DNA of 64,000 nucleotides from assembly GCF_023373525.1 (NCBI RefSeq), contig NZ_CP097218.1, positions 992,001 to 1,056,000 on the forward strand, written 5' to 3'. The notes below the pieces were generated by a model that was given only the letters and a program-made list of their open reading frames with translations, was not told the DNA's origin and ran no database searches. This document shows positions 33,717 through 42,400 of the stretch, in pieces; position 1 is the first letter of the stretch, and each line of letters opens with the position of its first letter. The position numbers and the translations under genes were made by a program. The stretch is from Brachybacterium kimchii. Its GTDB lineage: Bacteria; Actinomycetota; Actinomycetes; Actinomycetales; Dermabacteraceae.

Positions 33717-35077
33717 TGGGCGTCTCCCTCCAGCAGCGCGTCAGCGGCACGGTTCGTCTCCATGCGGCCGATCTCGCGGGGCGAGGCCTTGATGAACATC
33801 GCCATCCGGTCGCGCCACGGCACCCCGGCCTCCTTCGCACGGGCCGCGGCTTCGGCGCGCGCCTGCGCGGACTCCCGCTCGGGCGGTGCCCACACGGCCT
33901 CGAGGGAGCCGATGTCCGCGCGCTCGGCGTCACCGGAGAGGCGGAACAGCTGGCTCATCGTCCGCACCGCAGGGGAGGCGAGACGGTCGATGCGGTCCTC
34001 GGCCTTGAAGACGATGCCCTCACGCTGCAGGGAAGCACCCTCGGCCGAGCCGTTCGCGGCGTCCGGGGTGAACATGTACATCGGGGTGCGCGTCTCCAGC
34101 GCGAAGTACTGGATGTCGTCCTGGACGCTCTTCAGCACAGGCGAGAGATCGGCCTGGCCCGACTCCCACAGCTTCACGCCGGGCGGCAGGACCCACATGG
34201 ACCCGGGATCGGAGGAGAAGATCTCGTCGTAGTCGATGGGCTTGCCGGTCTGCGGGTCCTTCAGCGGTGCGCCCTCAAGCGCGCGCTGCCGGAAGGCCTG
34301 CAGGGCGATGATGACCATCTGCTGCATCAGCCGATGGTTGATGCGGTCGACGGTTTCGATGTGCCCCTCGACCTCCGGCAGCCCCCGACGGTTCGACCAG
34401 GGAGTCACCGGTACCTCGTCGAGGCCCGTCGCCTCCACCTCGGCGTCGAACTCCCACTGATCCAGGCGGAGCCGCCACTTCTTGCCCTGCCCGGGCAGCG
34501 TGAAGCCCGCACCCCGGCCCTTGTACGGGCGGCGGGCCACGAGGTTGTAGCCCGGACGGAACAGGACGAGCACGTCCTCGCGCGCGAGCGGATCCCGGTA
34601 CACCTTCAGAGCGCCCTGCACGTCCAGCGGCGCCCCGGGCGACGTGTACGCGGTGGTCTGCTCCGGCGACTCCAGCGTGCAGCGCGGCGCGGCGCCCTCG
34701 GCCGACGCGCGCTCGACGAGGGTGAGGCCCCGGCCGTAGGAGTAGACGAACTCCATCAGGTCACGCTTGATCGCGTGGAACCCGGAAGCGGTCATGAGCT
34801 GATCCGCCTTCGCATCCCCCTCGGCGTCCGAGTCGAGCGCCGTGCGGAACGACAGCAGCTGCGTGCGGTCGGCGAGCGCGAGCGTCGTCGTCTCGGTGAG
34901 GTTGATGCGGGAGATTCGCAGCAGGCGCTCGTAGTTCTCCCGCTGGGCGGGATCGTCGACGTCGGGGAGCGGAGGCTTGCCCTCGAAGTAGTCGCGCCAG
35001 CGGCGCAGGTCGGACTGGGCGCGGCCGAGCTCGTCTGCCATGTGCTCGAGCAGGTCGAGGTCGTCAACGGACTCCAC
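33713..35077 (-). CDS. Portal protein
   Basis: A 454-aa protein starting at GTG 35077. QSDLRRWRDYFEGKPPLPDV and the central FRPGYNLVARRPYKGRGAGF, NRRGLPEVEGHIETVDRINH and LPPGVKLWESGQADLSPVLK are the landmarks of SPP1 gp6-like actinophage portals. It forms the ring through which DNA is packaged. Overlaps the terminase gene by 14 bp. Confidence 0.88.
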   Translation of the reverse strand: MESVDDLDLLEHMADELGRAQSDLRRWRDYFEGKPPLPDVDDPAQRENYERLLRISRINLTETTTLALADRTQLLSFRTALDSDAEGDAKADQLMTASGFHAIKRDLMEFVYSYGRGLTLVERASAEGAAPRCTLESPEQTTAYTSPGAPLDVQGALKVYRDPLAREDVLVLFRPGYNLVARRPYKGRGAGFTLPGQGKKWRLRLDQWEFDAEVEATGLDEVPVTPWSNRRGLPEVEGHIETVDRINHRLMQQMVIIALQAFRQRALEGAPLKDPQTGKPIDYDEIFSSDPGSMWVLPPGVKLWESGQADLSPVLKSVQDDIQYFALETRTPMYMFTPDAANGSAEGASLQREGIVFKAEDRIDRLASPAVRTMSQLFRLSGDAERADIGSLEAVWAPPERESAQARAEAAARAKEAGVPWRDRMAMFIKASPREIGRMETNRAADALLEGDAQ

Positions 35078-36764
35078 GGCGCTCCTTCCTCTCGATACGG
35101 CGGGGCACGAACACCTCGGGCTGCGCCTGGACCTCGGCGAGGTACTGGGCGCGGGCCGCGTAGGCGAGGGTCGCGGCCATGGCCGCGTCGATCTTGTGCG
35201 GGGACTTCTTCGATCGCTTGCCGATCAGGCGGCGGCCGAAGCGGGAGTACTCGCGGTTGCGGGCGTTGAGCATGTGCCGGGAGAGGGACGGGACTCCCTC
35301 GTGGGAGACGTCCTCGTGTCGGCGGATCGCGGTGTGCAGCCGCTCGAGCTCGTCGCTCATGCGGTTCGTCTGCGTCGTCCAGAACTTGATCGAGTGCTTC
35401 GTGGACGCCTTGACCTGGAGGCGGTCACCGGCGTTCTTCGCCCAGTCCTCGATCTGCTCCTGCCAGTACGGCGGGTCAGCGAAGAAGCCGACCACGTCGA
35501 AGGTCTCGAACGCCCAGGCGACGGCCTTGTTGAAGCTCTCGACGTTCACGGACCAGCCGCGGGCCTCGGGTCCGTCGGGGATCTCGTCGATGAGGATCGG
35601 CCACAGGTGGCCGTGGTCGATGCTGCAAGCGACGAGCGCCGTGGCGTCGTCGTCGACCGAGCCATCAAACCCGAGGGTGATGCGGTCGCCCGGGCGGGCC
35701 CGCTGCTTCCTGTTCAGAACGGCCTGCCAGTCCTGTGGTGTGATCCATGCGTCGTCGCCCTCGACGAGGGTGTTCAGGCTGTACCGCTTGGACTCGGACT
35801 CCGACTGGCGCGGGTCGAAGATGTCGTCGATGACGTCGGAGACGCTGTTCCATTCCAGCGCGTCCCCGTAGGCCTCGGCGATCGCGTCGGCGAGCGCGTC
35901 CTCATCGGACAGGTCGTCGAGTTCGGCCCAGCGGTGATCGAACAGGAGGCGGCCGCGCTTCGCTCGGCCCTCCTGGATCTCGTTCGCGAAGCTGTAGGTG
36001 TCCTCGGCGATCGAGTTCGTGCCCGGCTCGTACATCGTGGTCGTCTCGAGCAGCCAGGTGCCGGCCGACGCGCGCCGCTTCCGCAGGTTCCTCTTCGTCG
36101 TCTTGTACATGCGGCGCAGGCCGTTCGACGTGTACAGGTGGGTCTCGTCGAAGGCCACGAAGGTCTCCTTGCCGCCGTCCTTCGAGTCGGCGCCAGAGGA
36201 CGAGGGCGTGATCTTCCCGCCGCCGGGCAGGCCGATCTCGGTCTGCGTGACCTTCAGCCCGTACGCGACGAGCTGCGAGAGGCCGTGCCCGTACTTCGGG
36301 TCGAGGTTCGTGAGGACGTTGTCGAAGATGTTCCCGGCCTGGTCCTCCTCGGTGGCGACGATCCGGATGACCGGCGAGTGCACCGGTCGCCCCATGGGCT
36401 CGCCCTGCCGGTAGGTGTAGGTCCGGCCGAGGAACGTGTACGTCTCGCCGCCCTTGGCCCAGCCCTCGAACCGGCAGGGGCCGAGCGCCTCGAGCAGCAC
36501 GAGGTACCCGGCGAGGCCGCTCTTGTCGCACCCCTTCGGCCGGGAGAAGAACGCGCTGTTGTGCAGCCGGCGCCCGGCGGCGTCCAGCGCGTAGCAGTCC
36601 ATGATGAAGCCAGCACGCTCGTCCGACAGCCGGATCGGTTGCCCCTCGACGTCGCCCGGGCCGTAGACCACGAACGTCTCCAGCCACCACAGCGCGACCC
36701 ACAGCACGCGATTCCCGCGCTTGTCCCGGTCGTAGCCGGGCGCCGTGATCACGCGGTGCGGCAC
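35064..36764 (-). CDS. Terminase large subunit
   Basis: ATP-driven packaging motor with a nuclease. The 566-aa protein has the actinophage-type Walker A variant FSRPKGCDKSGLAG, Walker B-like FVAFDETHLYTSN and nuclease acidic motif LGFDGSVDDDATALVACSID, with a final KIDAAMAATLAYA. The GTG at 36764 is one base from the small-subunit stop. Walker A lacks the canonical GxGKS, as is usual for this group. Confidence 0.92.
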   Translation of the reverse strand: MPHRVITAPGYDRDKRGNRVLWVALWWLETFVVYGPGDVEGQPIRLSDERAGFIMDCYALDAAGRRLHNSAFFSRPKGCDKSGLAGYLVLLEALGPCRFEGWAKGGETYTFLGRTYTYRQGEPMGRPVHSPVIRIVATEEDQAGNIFDNVLTNLDPKYGHGLSQLVAYGLKVTQTEIGLPGGGKITPSSSGADSKDGGKETFVAFDETHLYTSNGLRRMYKTTKRNLRKRRASAGTWLLETTTMYEPGTNSIAEDTYSFANEIQEGRAKRGRLLFDHRWAELDDLSDEDALADAIAEAYGDALEWNSVSDVIDDIFDPRQSESESKRYSLNTLVEGDDAWITPQDWQAVLNRKQRARPGDRITLGFDGSVDDDATALVACSIDHGHLWPILIDEIPDGPEARGWSVNVESFNKAVAWAFETFDVVGFFADPPYWQEQIEDWAKNAGDRLQVKASTKHSIKFWTTQTNRMSDELERLHTAIRRHEDVSHEGVPSLSRHMLNARNREYSRFGRRLIGKRSKKSPHKIDAAMAATLAYAARAQYLAEVQAQPEVFVPRRIERKERRGVR

Positions 36765-36765
36765 G

Positions 36766-37206
36766 TCAGCCTCCCAAGCGCCCGCGCCGTTCGCCCATGT
36801 CGATCACAGCGCCGGCCTGTCCATTGCCGTCGGGCTCCTCGGGCAGCTCGACGGTCAGCCGGAGCCGGTTCCGGTCCTCAGGAGTCGCCCCGTACTTCTG
36901 CGCGCGCAGCCTGATCTCGGCCGCGAAGTCCCAGCGGCCCGAGGACCACATCTTGTGGTGCATCAGCGCCGTGTCCAGCAGGAAGTCCCAGTCCGGATCG
37001 GTCATCATCTGCACGGCCTGCGGCGAGCGCCGCCAGTTCTCCCACCAGCGACGCGTCTGCACGTGCCACGACTCGCCATCCGGCAGCGCATCCTCGGGGA
37101 GCTCGGGCCCGCGGAGCTTGTGGTCCGCCTGGACCTTCACCGTGGGGATCGCGTCCTTGTTCCGACGGATCGCGTTCGGATCCTTTGCGGGTCCACGACC
37201 GGCCAT
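36766..37206 (-). CDS. Terminase small subunit-like protein
   Basis: A 146-aa protein, MAGRGPAKDPNAIRRNKDAI at the start, the typical opening of actinophage small terminases, with a helical core WENWRRSPQAVQMMTDPDWD. It recognises phage DNA for packaging. One base separates its stop from the large-subunit start. Confidence 0.8.
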   Translation of the reverse strand: MAGRGPAKDPNAIRRNKDAIPTVKVQADHKLRGPELPEDALPDGESWHVQTRRWWENWRRSPQAVQMMTDPDWDFLLDTALMHHKMWSSGRWDFAAEIRLRAQKYGATPEDRNRLRLTVELPEEPDGNGQAGAVIDMGERRGRLGG

Positions 37207-37378
37207 GAGCTCACCTCCGTTCGTTCTGACGCCCTCTCGGCCGTCTCGCCGCCTCTCGGCGGGTCCGGTCGAATGTGCCCCTGGCCTGCGAATCGACTTC
37301 CCCAGACCCGTACGATCTCTGAGTACCAGGACAGGGCCGGGGGGAGAAGATCCCCGGGGGGAGGGGTGGTGGCCCTGG
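37207..37378. other. Non-coding gap next to terminase, candidate cos region
   Basis: 172 bp with no gene. It contains the inverted repeat AGGGCC / GGCCCT around two G-tracts (CCGGGGGGAGAAGATCCCCG within 37337-37358). Phages with an HNH gene next to terS usually have cos nearby, but no cleavage site can be placed from sequence. Confidence 0.35.
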
Positions 37379-37699
37379 TCAGCGCAGACCGGGATGCTTC
37401 CGGGCCGCGCGCTGCTCACGGGCGCGAATCGCGGCCCACTTCGTCGCGGCGTCGCCGCCTTCGCGGGACGACTTCTCCAGGTGATGCCACGAGCACTTCG
37501 ACCGCAGCTGCGAGAGGCGATGATCGGCGCGGTCACCGACGTGGTCGACGTCGGTCGCGCGCTCTACGCAGCGGCGCCCGGTATCGACCCGGGTGTGCGT
37601 GCACCTGAATCCATCGATCGCGAGGCGCTGCGCTCGGATCTTCGACCAGTCACGCGGCAGCGTCGCCTTGCGGGTCGATCCCCGCCATCCGCCGGCCAT
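37379..37699 (-). CDS. HNH endonuclease (packaging-associated)
   Basis: A 106-aa basic protein. MAGGWRGSTRKATLPRDWSK leads to CTHTRVDTGRRC, DVDHVGDRADH and CSWHHLEKSSREGG, the HNH metal-binding core with two Cys pairs. HNH proteins next to terminase are needed for cos cleavage in HK97-like phages. It starts with ATGA overlap to the preceding gene. Confidence 0.85.
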   Translation of the reverse strand: MAGGWRGSTRKATLPRDWSKIRAQRLAIDGFRCTHTRVDTGRRCVERATDVDHVGDRADHRLSQLRSKCSWHHLEKSSREGGDAATKWAAIRAREQRAARKHPGLR

Positions 37700-37953
37700 C
37701 AGCCCGGCCCCAGCGGGTTCTTGCCCTTGCGCTCGCCCGGCCAGATCCCGAACACCGCCTTGAACCAGTTCGCCGCCGTGCGCTTCGCCATCGGCAGCGA
37801 CATGTACTTCGCGAGGTGAGCGACGAGCGTGCGGTACGGCGTCGGCGAGGCCGCCCACTTCGCGAGGCCCTCGCCCTTCGTCCAGTACCACTTCAGGTAG
37901 CCGCGGCTGCCGCGCGTCGGGTTCGCGACGGCGTCGGGCTTGATAGTCGCCAT
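37699..37953 (-). CDS. Small hypothetical protein, first gene of the late operon
   Basis: An 84-aa basic protein, MATIKPDAVANPTRGSRGYL at the start, then WYWTKGEGLAKWAASPTPYR and LAKYMSLPMAKRTAANWFKA. Proteins of this appearance commonly precede HNH/terminase genes in actinophages; function unknown. AGGGGG lies 9 bp upstream of the ATG. Confidence 0.65.
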   Translation of the reverse strand: MATIKPDAVANPTRGSRGYLKWYWTKGEGLAKWAASPTPYRTLVAHLAKYMSLPMAKRTAANWFKAVFGIWPGERKGKNPLGPG

Positions 37954-38125
37954 GCCGCTCACCCCCTTGGTGTCCCGGCCGGCGCGCCCGGGAGTCGAGG
38001 GGGCAGGCGCGCCGACCGAGAGGATGGTGCTCACCCGTTCACGTCGAGGCGGAGCACCCACACACCCGACGGCACAGGGCGCGGAGGAAGGACCCGCAGC
38101 CCGTGACGACGCCACCCCGAACGCA

Positions 38126-38163
38126 CCGGACCCCGGGGAGGATCGCTCCTCACCGGGGTCCGG
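38126..38163 (-). terminator. Terminator between early and late operons
   Basis: CCGGACCCCGG (38126-38136) pairs perfectly with CCGGGGTCCGG (38153-38163). It ends the early operon, and the remaining 170 bp (37954-38125) must hold the late promoter; no consensus -35/-10 pair is evident there. Confidence 0.75.
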
Positions 38164-38197
38164 ACGCACTAGTGGCTGGCCCCAGTGTGACATAGCT

Positions 38198-38908
38198 TCA
38201 CGCGCGCGAGGTAGCACCCACGACACCCTCGGCGCGTCGAGTCCTCCGGTCGATCGTGAACAGTCGGAGCAGGGCCACCGGGAACCTCCCGTCGGCGCCC
38301 GGCTCGTAGTCGAACGAGCCCCGCTGCTTCGCCTTCCGGATCCGGGCATGGATCCCCGGCCACAGCACGTCAGCCTCAACCAGCGTCATCCGATACCGGT
38401 CCGGCTCCTCATCGACCATCGCCAGCATCTGCTGCACGAGCTCCTCGGCTGATGGCATGCGCGGCGGCTCGGCGTCGCCGACGAGGACCTGCAGATGCCG
38501 ACGCACACGACCAAGCTGCTGCTCGACATGCCGAGCACCCTCGGGCCGCGCCGCGATCCACCGCAAATGCTCGAGCAGGAACGACGACGCCGACCCCATC
38601 GACTCGGCCGGCACCGACGGCCGACCCATGGCCTCACGCACCTGATCAGCCAGCGCCCGGAACACCGTCACCGGATGCGGCGTGCTGTCCTCCATCGTCG
38701 CCCAGTCCGACGCACCCGACAGCACGACCAGAGCCTCGCCCCCCGGTAACGCCGGCACCGGGGACGCCGCCGCCGGAGCGAGCGACATCGGCCGCGACGA
38801 GATCGTCAGCATCACCTCGGGCACCACCTCGAGCAGATCCACCACCTCCTCCATCAGCCTCTTGAGCCTCACGACACGGTTTTCGAACTCGATCTCCTCA
38901 GGACTCAT
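38198..38908 (-). CDS. Hypothetical helical protein, last gene of the early operon
   Basis: A 236-aa protein. The N-terminus MSPEEIEFENRVVRLKRLME is a long helix, the middle (SSFLLEHLRWIAARPEGARH, VEQQLGRVRRHLQVLVGDAE) is helical, and the C-terminus ends with RVEG-type basic residues. No family recognised; many actinophages have a similar-sized protein before the late operon. ATGA overlap with the HNH-like gene upstream. Confidence 0.6.
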   Translation of the reverse strand: MSPEEIEFENRVVRLKRLMEEVVDLLEVVPEVMLTISSRPMSLAPAAASPVPALPGGEALVVLSGASDWATMEDSTPHPVTVFRALADQVREAMGRPSVPAESMGSASSFLLEHLRWIAARPEGARHVEQQLGRVRRHLQVLVGDAEPPRMPSAEELVQQMLAMVDEEPDRYRMTLVEADVLWPGIHARIRKAKQRGSFDYEPGADGRFPVALLRLFTIDRRTRRAEGVVGATSRA

Positions 38909-40221
38909 CCCCGCTCCTCCTCGCACTTCCAGCACGGCCGATCACAGCCATGCTTCGAACACGTCGACACCTCATCGCGATCCACCCAGGGACCGTGATG
39001 GTTCCTGAACGGCGACCCCTCCTTGCCTGGCACCCTCTGGAAGTCCACCGGAGGCACCGACCCAGCCCTGCCCTGCCCCTCACCCGTTCCAGCCGACGGA
39101 GATCCACGATGACGGCCGGAGCCCCGGCGCCGCCTGCGGCGGCGCCTACCGGCACCATCACCGTCACCTCTACCTCCACCAGAACCTTCACCATCACCAT
39201 CACCATCACCATCACCAGAACCGACTACGCCCGCATGCGCGCGCGAGGACAGCTCCGTTTCTCTGATCCGTGCGGGGATCAGAGGAGTCGAGCTCCTCTG
39301 ATCTGGTGGGGGAGCGGGATGCGCGGCCCGGGCGGCCTCGCTGGCGGGAGGAGAGGGCCGGCGCCCTTCGACCGTTGAGGGAGAGCTGCCACGGCCCTCT
39401 CCGCCCGCCAGGGGCTTGCCCGGGACCTGAACCGGCACCGTCACGCGCGACCCTGCGGACCCAGTCGGCTGCGAGTGCGCGCTGCTGCTCGACGGCGACC
39501 CAGCGGCCCGATGCGGGCGCGAGTCCTCCGGAGCGGCGGTGATGCTTCGATCCTTCGACGGCGGCGGCAGCAGGGTCATGCCTGCGTCCTCCGGCGTGCG
39601 CTGTCCCTTCGTGCGATTGCAACTGCGGCAGACCGTGATCAGGTTCGCGGCGCCGATCGCGAGCCACGGGTCAACGTGGTCCGTCTCCGGGGCGCGGTCC
39701 GATTTCCGGTCCTGTCGCTTCAAGAGGGTCCCGCAGAGACGGCACGGCGCCGTCTCGGGGTCTCCAGGTGTGCAGTCCCGTTCCCAGACCTGGGCGCGTA
39801 GCTGCTTGTTCTGGAGCTCCTTCTTCTTCGCGATGTTGAGCTTCGCCTGGACACCATGGTCGTAGCCCCGCTGCCACCAGTCGTGGAAGCGGTACTCGTC
39901 GCCACGGAGCGGCCGGCACGTCGAGCACGACGCGAGGTGCTGGGTGCACGTCTCGCATGCGGCCTCGGAGACCGCGTCGTGCCACAAGCCGACCTCGACA
40001 AGGAGTCGAGCGCCCAGGTCTGCCCAGTCGTGGTTGAGCATGATGCGGACGGTGTCCGCCCGGGTGATCACGCCGTCGGTCATGGCGCCCCGCGAGGCAG
40101 TGCCTGCGAGCGTCCATAACGTGCACGCGATCGTGCCCGTCGCGTCACCTGCCAGATTCCGATCCAGCAGGCTCCTGATCTTCGGATTCGCGTTCAGCTC
40201 ATCCACCAGCGTGAAGAACAC
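38905..40221 (-). CDS. HNH endonuclease-domain protein with long low-complexity tail
   Basis: A 438-aa protein. After a helical N-terminus with a Cys cluster (ETCTQHLASCSTCRP) comes an HNH domain at about 150-215: CRLCGTLLKRQDRKSD, ETDHVDPWLAIGAANLITVC and CNRTKGQRTP. Then follow about 200 residues rich in Ser, Pro, Gly, Asp and Arg, with a Gly-Asp repeat and a run of eight Arg, and a final Cys motif CSKHGCDRPCWKCEEE. GTG 40221 is chosen because AAGAAGGGGG stands 5 bp upstream and this avoids overlap with the micro-gene at 40236. Confidence 0.7.
   Translation of the reverse strand: MFFTLVDELNANPKIRSLLDRNLAGDATGTIACTLWTLAGTASRGAMTDGVITRADTVRIMLNHDWADLGARLLVEVGLWHDAVSEAACETCTQHLASCSTCRPLRGDEYRFHDWWQRGYDHGVQAKLNIAKKKELQNKQLRAQVWERDCTPGDPETAPCRLCGTLLKRQDRKSDRAPETDHVDPWLAIGAANLITVCRSCNRTKGQRTPEDAGMTLLPPPSKDRSITAAPEDSRPHRAAGSPSSSSAHSQPTGSAGSRVTVPVQVPGKPLAGGEGRGSSPSTVEGRRPSPPASEAARAAHPAPPPDQRSSTPLIPARIRETELSSRAHAGVVGSGDGDGDGDGEGSGGGRGDGDGAGRRRRRRRRGSGRHRGSPSAGTGEGQGRAGSVPPVDFQRVPGKEGSPFRNHHGPWVDRDEVSTCSKHGCDRPCWKCEEERG
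39189..39216 (-). repeat. Hexanucleotide repeat (CACCAT)n
   Basis: Between four and five tandem copies of a 6-bp unit inside the HNH gene encode alternating Gly-Asp. Such tracts are prone to slippage and would change the linker length in steps of two residues. Confidence 0.75.
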
Positions 40222-40235
40222 GAGACCCCCTTCTT

Positions 40236-40310
40236 CTAGTCCGAACAGCTGCACTCGCCGGTGACCGGGTTGATCACCCGGTCGCAGGACTCACAGATCC
40301 GCTCCGTCAT
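40236..40310 (-). CDS. 24-aa Cys-rich microprotein
   Basis: MTERICESCDRVINPVTGEC followed by SCSD: CxxC and CxC motifs that can bind one zinc ion. The ATG at 40310 has AGGAGG 8 bp upstream, a near ideal site, which argues that it is translated. An ATG six bases upstream is possible but too close to the site. Function unknown. Confidence 0.55.
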   Translation of the reverse strand: MTERICESCDRVINPVTGECSCSD

Positions 40311-40379
40311 CGCCATCACCTCCTCTCTGCGCATGGCGCGGCCGAGGCGCCCTGCCCCGGCGGAAGCTGGTGCGGCCGC

Positions 40380-40586
40380 TCACGAGTCCGCCTCATCCGA
40401 CGGCGGGCCCGCGAGGACCTCGATGTCGTCACCGTCGTCGTCGGTGTACCGGTAGGTGGTGACCTCAACCTCGTGGTCGTCGAGCAGGAAGCCCGTCGCA
40501 ACGAGGCTCATCCGGTTCCACACCTCGACCGCCTCGCCGGGGTCGAGGTCCTTCACAGACAGCTCCACGTCGACTCGCGCCCTCAT
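40380..40586 (-). CDS. Small acidic hypothetical protein
   Basis: A 68-aa protein, MRARVDVELSVKDLDPGEAV then VWNRMSLVATGFLLDDHEVE. It looks like a small alpha/beta fold. Start overlaps the preceding stop by 4 bp; AGGAGGTCTCGCC precedes the ATG. Confidence 0.55.
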   Translation of the reverse strand: MRARVDVELSVKDLDPGEAVEVWNRMSLVATGFLLDDHEVEVTTYRYTDDDGDDIEVLAGPPSDEADS

Positions 40587-40804
40587 GGCGAGACCTCCTG
40601 CTCCATCTGGTCGGCTGATCCGTCGAGCAGGTCGGCCCACGCTCGGGAGATCCCTCGCGCACTGGTATCGGTCGCGAACTGCGGCGTCGGGAACATCGCA
40701 TCGTCCGAGATGGCGCGCATCATGTCCGCGAGGCCACGCAGCAGGGCCGCGTGCCCCGTTCGGATTCCGTCCTCGAGCGCTTTCTCGAGCGGGTCGTTGT
40801 CCAT
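40583..40804 (-). CDS. Small hypothetical protein
   Basis: A 73-aa mostly helical protein, MDNDPLEKALEDGIRTGHAA at the start, then LLRGLADMMRAISDDAMFPT. Not recognised. GGAG precedes the ATG. Confidence 0.55.
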   Translation of the reverse strand: MDNDPLEKALEDGIRTGHAALLRGLADMMRAISDDAMFPTPQFATDTSARGISRAWADLLDGSADQMEQEVSP

Positions 40805-40816
40805 TCGGGTCTCCTG

Positions 40817-41032
40817 TCAGATGCTGCGCAGTGGGCGCTGGGTCGGGGGAGCCTGCTCGCATGCGCGGCAGGGCGGGTCAGAAGGGAGTGCTGGCAGGTC
40901 CTCGAGGCTGATGGGTTGCCCGCACGCTGTGCGCCACGACGCGCCACGACGGCCCGCGGAGGAGCGACCGACGATGTGCGCGACCCGGCCCCGTCGAAAC
41001 TTCACGAGCTCGCCCGGGCGCCACGACTTCAC
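40817..41032 (-). CDS. Small protein with Cys pair
   Basis: A 71-aa basic protein from GTG 41032: VKSWRPGELVKFRRGRVAHI, then SWRTACGQPISLEDLPALPS and CRACEQAPPTQR. One Cys plus a CxxC suggests metal binding. It overlaps the next gene upstream by 4 bp. Confidence 0.5.
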   Translation of the reverse strand: MKSWRPGELVKFRRGRVAHIVGRSSAGRRGASWRTACGQPISLEDLPALPSDPPCRACEQAPPTQRPLRSI

Positions 41033-41319
41033 CTCGACCGCCTCGCGTCGGCGAGCGCGGCCGCGCCGACGGTTGCGAGGCGTTGGTAGATGTCGCGGAC
41101 GTTCTCGTGGATCTGGTCCCAGGGCTTGCCCTTGCACTCGTGCTCGGCCATCGCGCGGGCCATTGCCTCGAGCTCGGCGCCGTTAGGCGGCAAGGATCCG
41201 GCCCACTCGGCACCAGCGACGAACTCATCCCGGATGAGGGAGGGATTCACGTGTACGCCGTGACGCTGCTTCGGCCATCTGGCCTCTGCTTCGGTCCGGG
41301 CGCGGTTGGTGATGTTCAT
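41029..41319 (-). CDS. Hypothetical early protein
   Basis: A 96-aa protein, MNITNRARTEAEARWPKQRH at the start, with PNGAELEAMARAMAEHECKG and a C-terminal helix. The opening resembles small actinophage proteins annotated only as hypothetical. ATGA overlap upstream; AGGAGG 5 bp before the ATG. Confidence 0.6.
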   Translation of the reverse strand: MNITNRARTEAEARWPKQRHGVHVNPSLIRDEFVAGAEWAGSLPPNGAELEAMARAMAEHECKGKPWDQIHENVRDIYQRLATVGAAALADARRSR

Positions 41320-42281
41320 CGGTCCTCCTCGGTGACGCGGACGCCGCGCTCGGCGAGGTGCCGGGAGAGCAGCACGGGGTCGGTCACGAAGCCGACGCCC
41401 TCGATCTCGCGGAGCAGTGCCTCGATGGGGGCGGCATCTGCGAGCCAGTCGGGCGCGGGCGGGTCCAGGAGACGACGCTCCTGTCCGTAGGTGTCCCGCA
41501 CTGGCATGGGTACCCCCATCTCTGCCCCCATTCCGACCCTGCAGTCGCTCGTGCGGTACAGGTACTCGGCCCCGGCGGGGATGGTCCCGTCGGCGGGCAC
41601 GTGCGCGGCCTCCCACGCGGCGTCAAGATGCTCGCGGGCGGTGAGGGACTCGGCGCGGAGCAAGGCACCGCCCTGCTCGCGATAGCGCTCGCTCAGATCG
41701 GCCAGCCCCTGCTCGGCGGTGTCCGCTCGCTCCTTCTCCGCGCCGCGCTGCTGGACCGCGAGACGACCGGCCTCCCGCACCTCGTCCCGCTCCTGCTCGG
41801 CCTTCTCCGCGCGAGCGATCGCCTCCGTCTTCCGGCGGCTCTCGATGTTGAACAGCCCCTGCCAGTCGTCCGCCGGCTCGTCGGTCGTCGGCTCGTCGGT
41901 CGTCGGGGCGTGGAGATCCCGGTACGCGGCGCGAGTCTCCGGCCCGATCCCCGCGTCGTCGTCGGTCGTCGGGGCGGCAGACAGGGCGGCGGAGACGATC
42001 GCGCGCACCCGGTCCTCGGCGAGGCCGCCGTAGGTGTCGCCCCAGTAGGCGTTCCTGCCGCGCTCGATCATCTTGTCGGTCACGACGCGCGGGAGGCGGG
42101 TCTCGTCCAGCGGGGACCAGCCGTCAGCGACCATGTCCTCGTCGCGTCCCCAGACGGAATAGTCCCCGGGCACCTGGACAATCCACGGGTATTCGTCCCG
42201 GTCGTCCACGCGTGCGGCGATCCTCCCGTCCGGGTTCGTCGCGAACCGGGCGGTCGTGAAGTCGGTGGCCGTGCTGGTCAT
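41316..42281 (-). CDS. Hypothetical coiled-coil protein
   Basis: A 321-aa protein. Residues 1-105 (DEYPWIVQVPGDYSVWGRDE and on) are alpha/beta, followed by an acidic Thr-rich linker with PTTDEPTTDEPADD, a coiled coil (RRKTEAIARAEKAEQERDEV) and a C-terminal domain. No enzymatic motif recognised. First ATG after a 4-bp overlap. Confidence 0.55.
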   Translation of the reverse strand: MTSTATDFTTARFATNPDGRIAARVDDRDEYPWIVQVPGDYSVWGRDEDMVADGWSPLDETRLPRVVTDKMIERGRNAYWGDTYGGLAEDRVRAIVSAALSAAPTTDDDAGIGPETRAAYRDLHAPTTDEPTTDEPADDWQGLFNIESRRKTEAIARAEKAEQERDEVREAGRLAVQQRGAEKERADTAEQGLADLSERYREQGGALLRAESLTAREHLDAAWEAAHVPADGTIPAGAEYLYRTSDCRVGMGAEMGVPMPVRDTYGQERRLLDPPAPDWLADAAPIEALLREIEGVGFVTDPVLLSRHLAERGVRVTEEDR

Positions 42282-42400
42282 CGTTGTCTCCTGGTGTGGC
42301 GGTGGTGGCGGAACTCGGTGACGGCGATCAGGCCGATCACGAACAGGCAGCTGGTGATGCACAGGGCGCCGATGCCGGCGAGGACGTAGAGACCGATCAC
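42278..42400 (-). CDS. 40-aa single-span membrane protein
   Basis: GTG 42400 with AGGAGG 5 bp upstream begins MIGLYVLAGIGALCITSCLF, a span of about 25 residues, then a basic tail FRHHRHTRRQR that should stay in the cytoplasm. It overlaps both neighbours by 4 bp, so it is translationally coupled. Function unknown. Confidence 0.6.
   Translation of the reverse strand: MIGLYVLAGIGALCITSCLFVIGLIAVTEFRHHRHTRRQR

Noticed and set aside
39181..39225. CACCAT tract considered as a CRISPR-like or iteron array
   Set aside because: The unit is only 6 bp, has no spacers and lies inside a reading frame as Gly-Asp codons.
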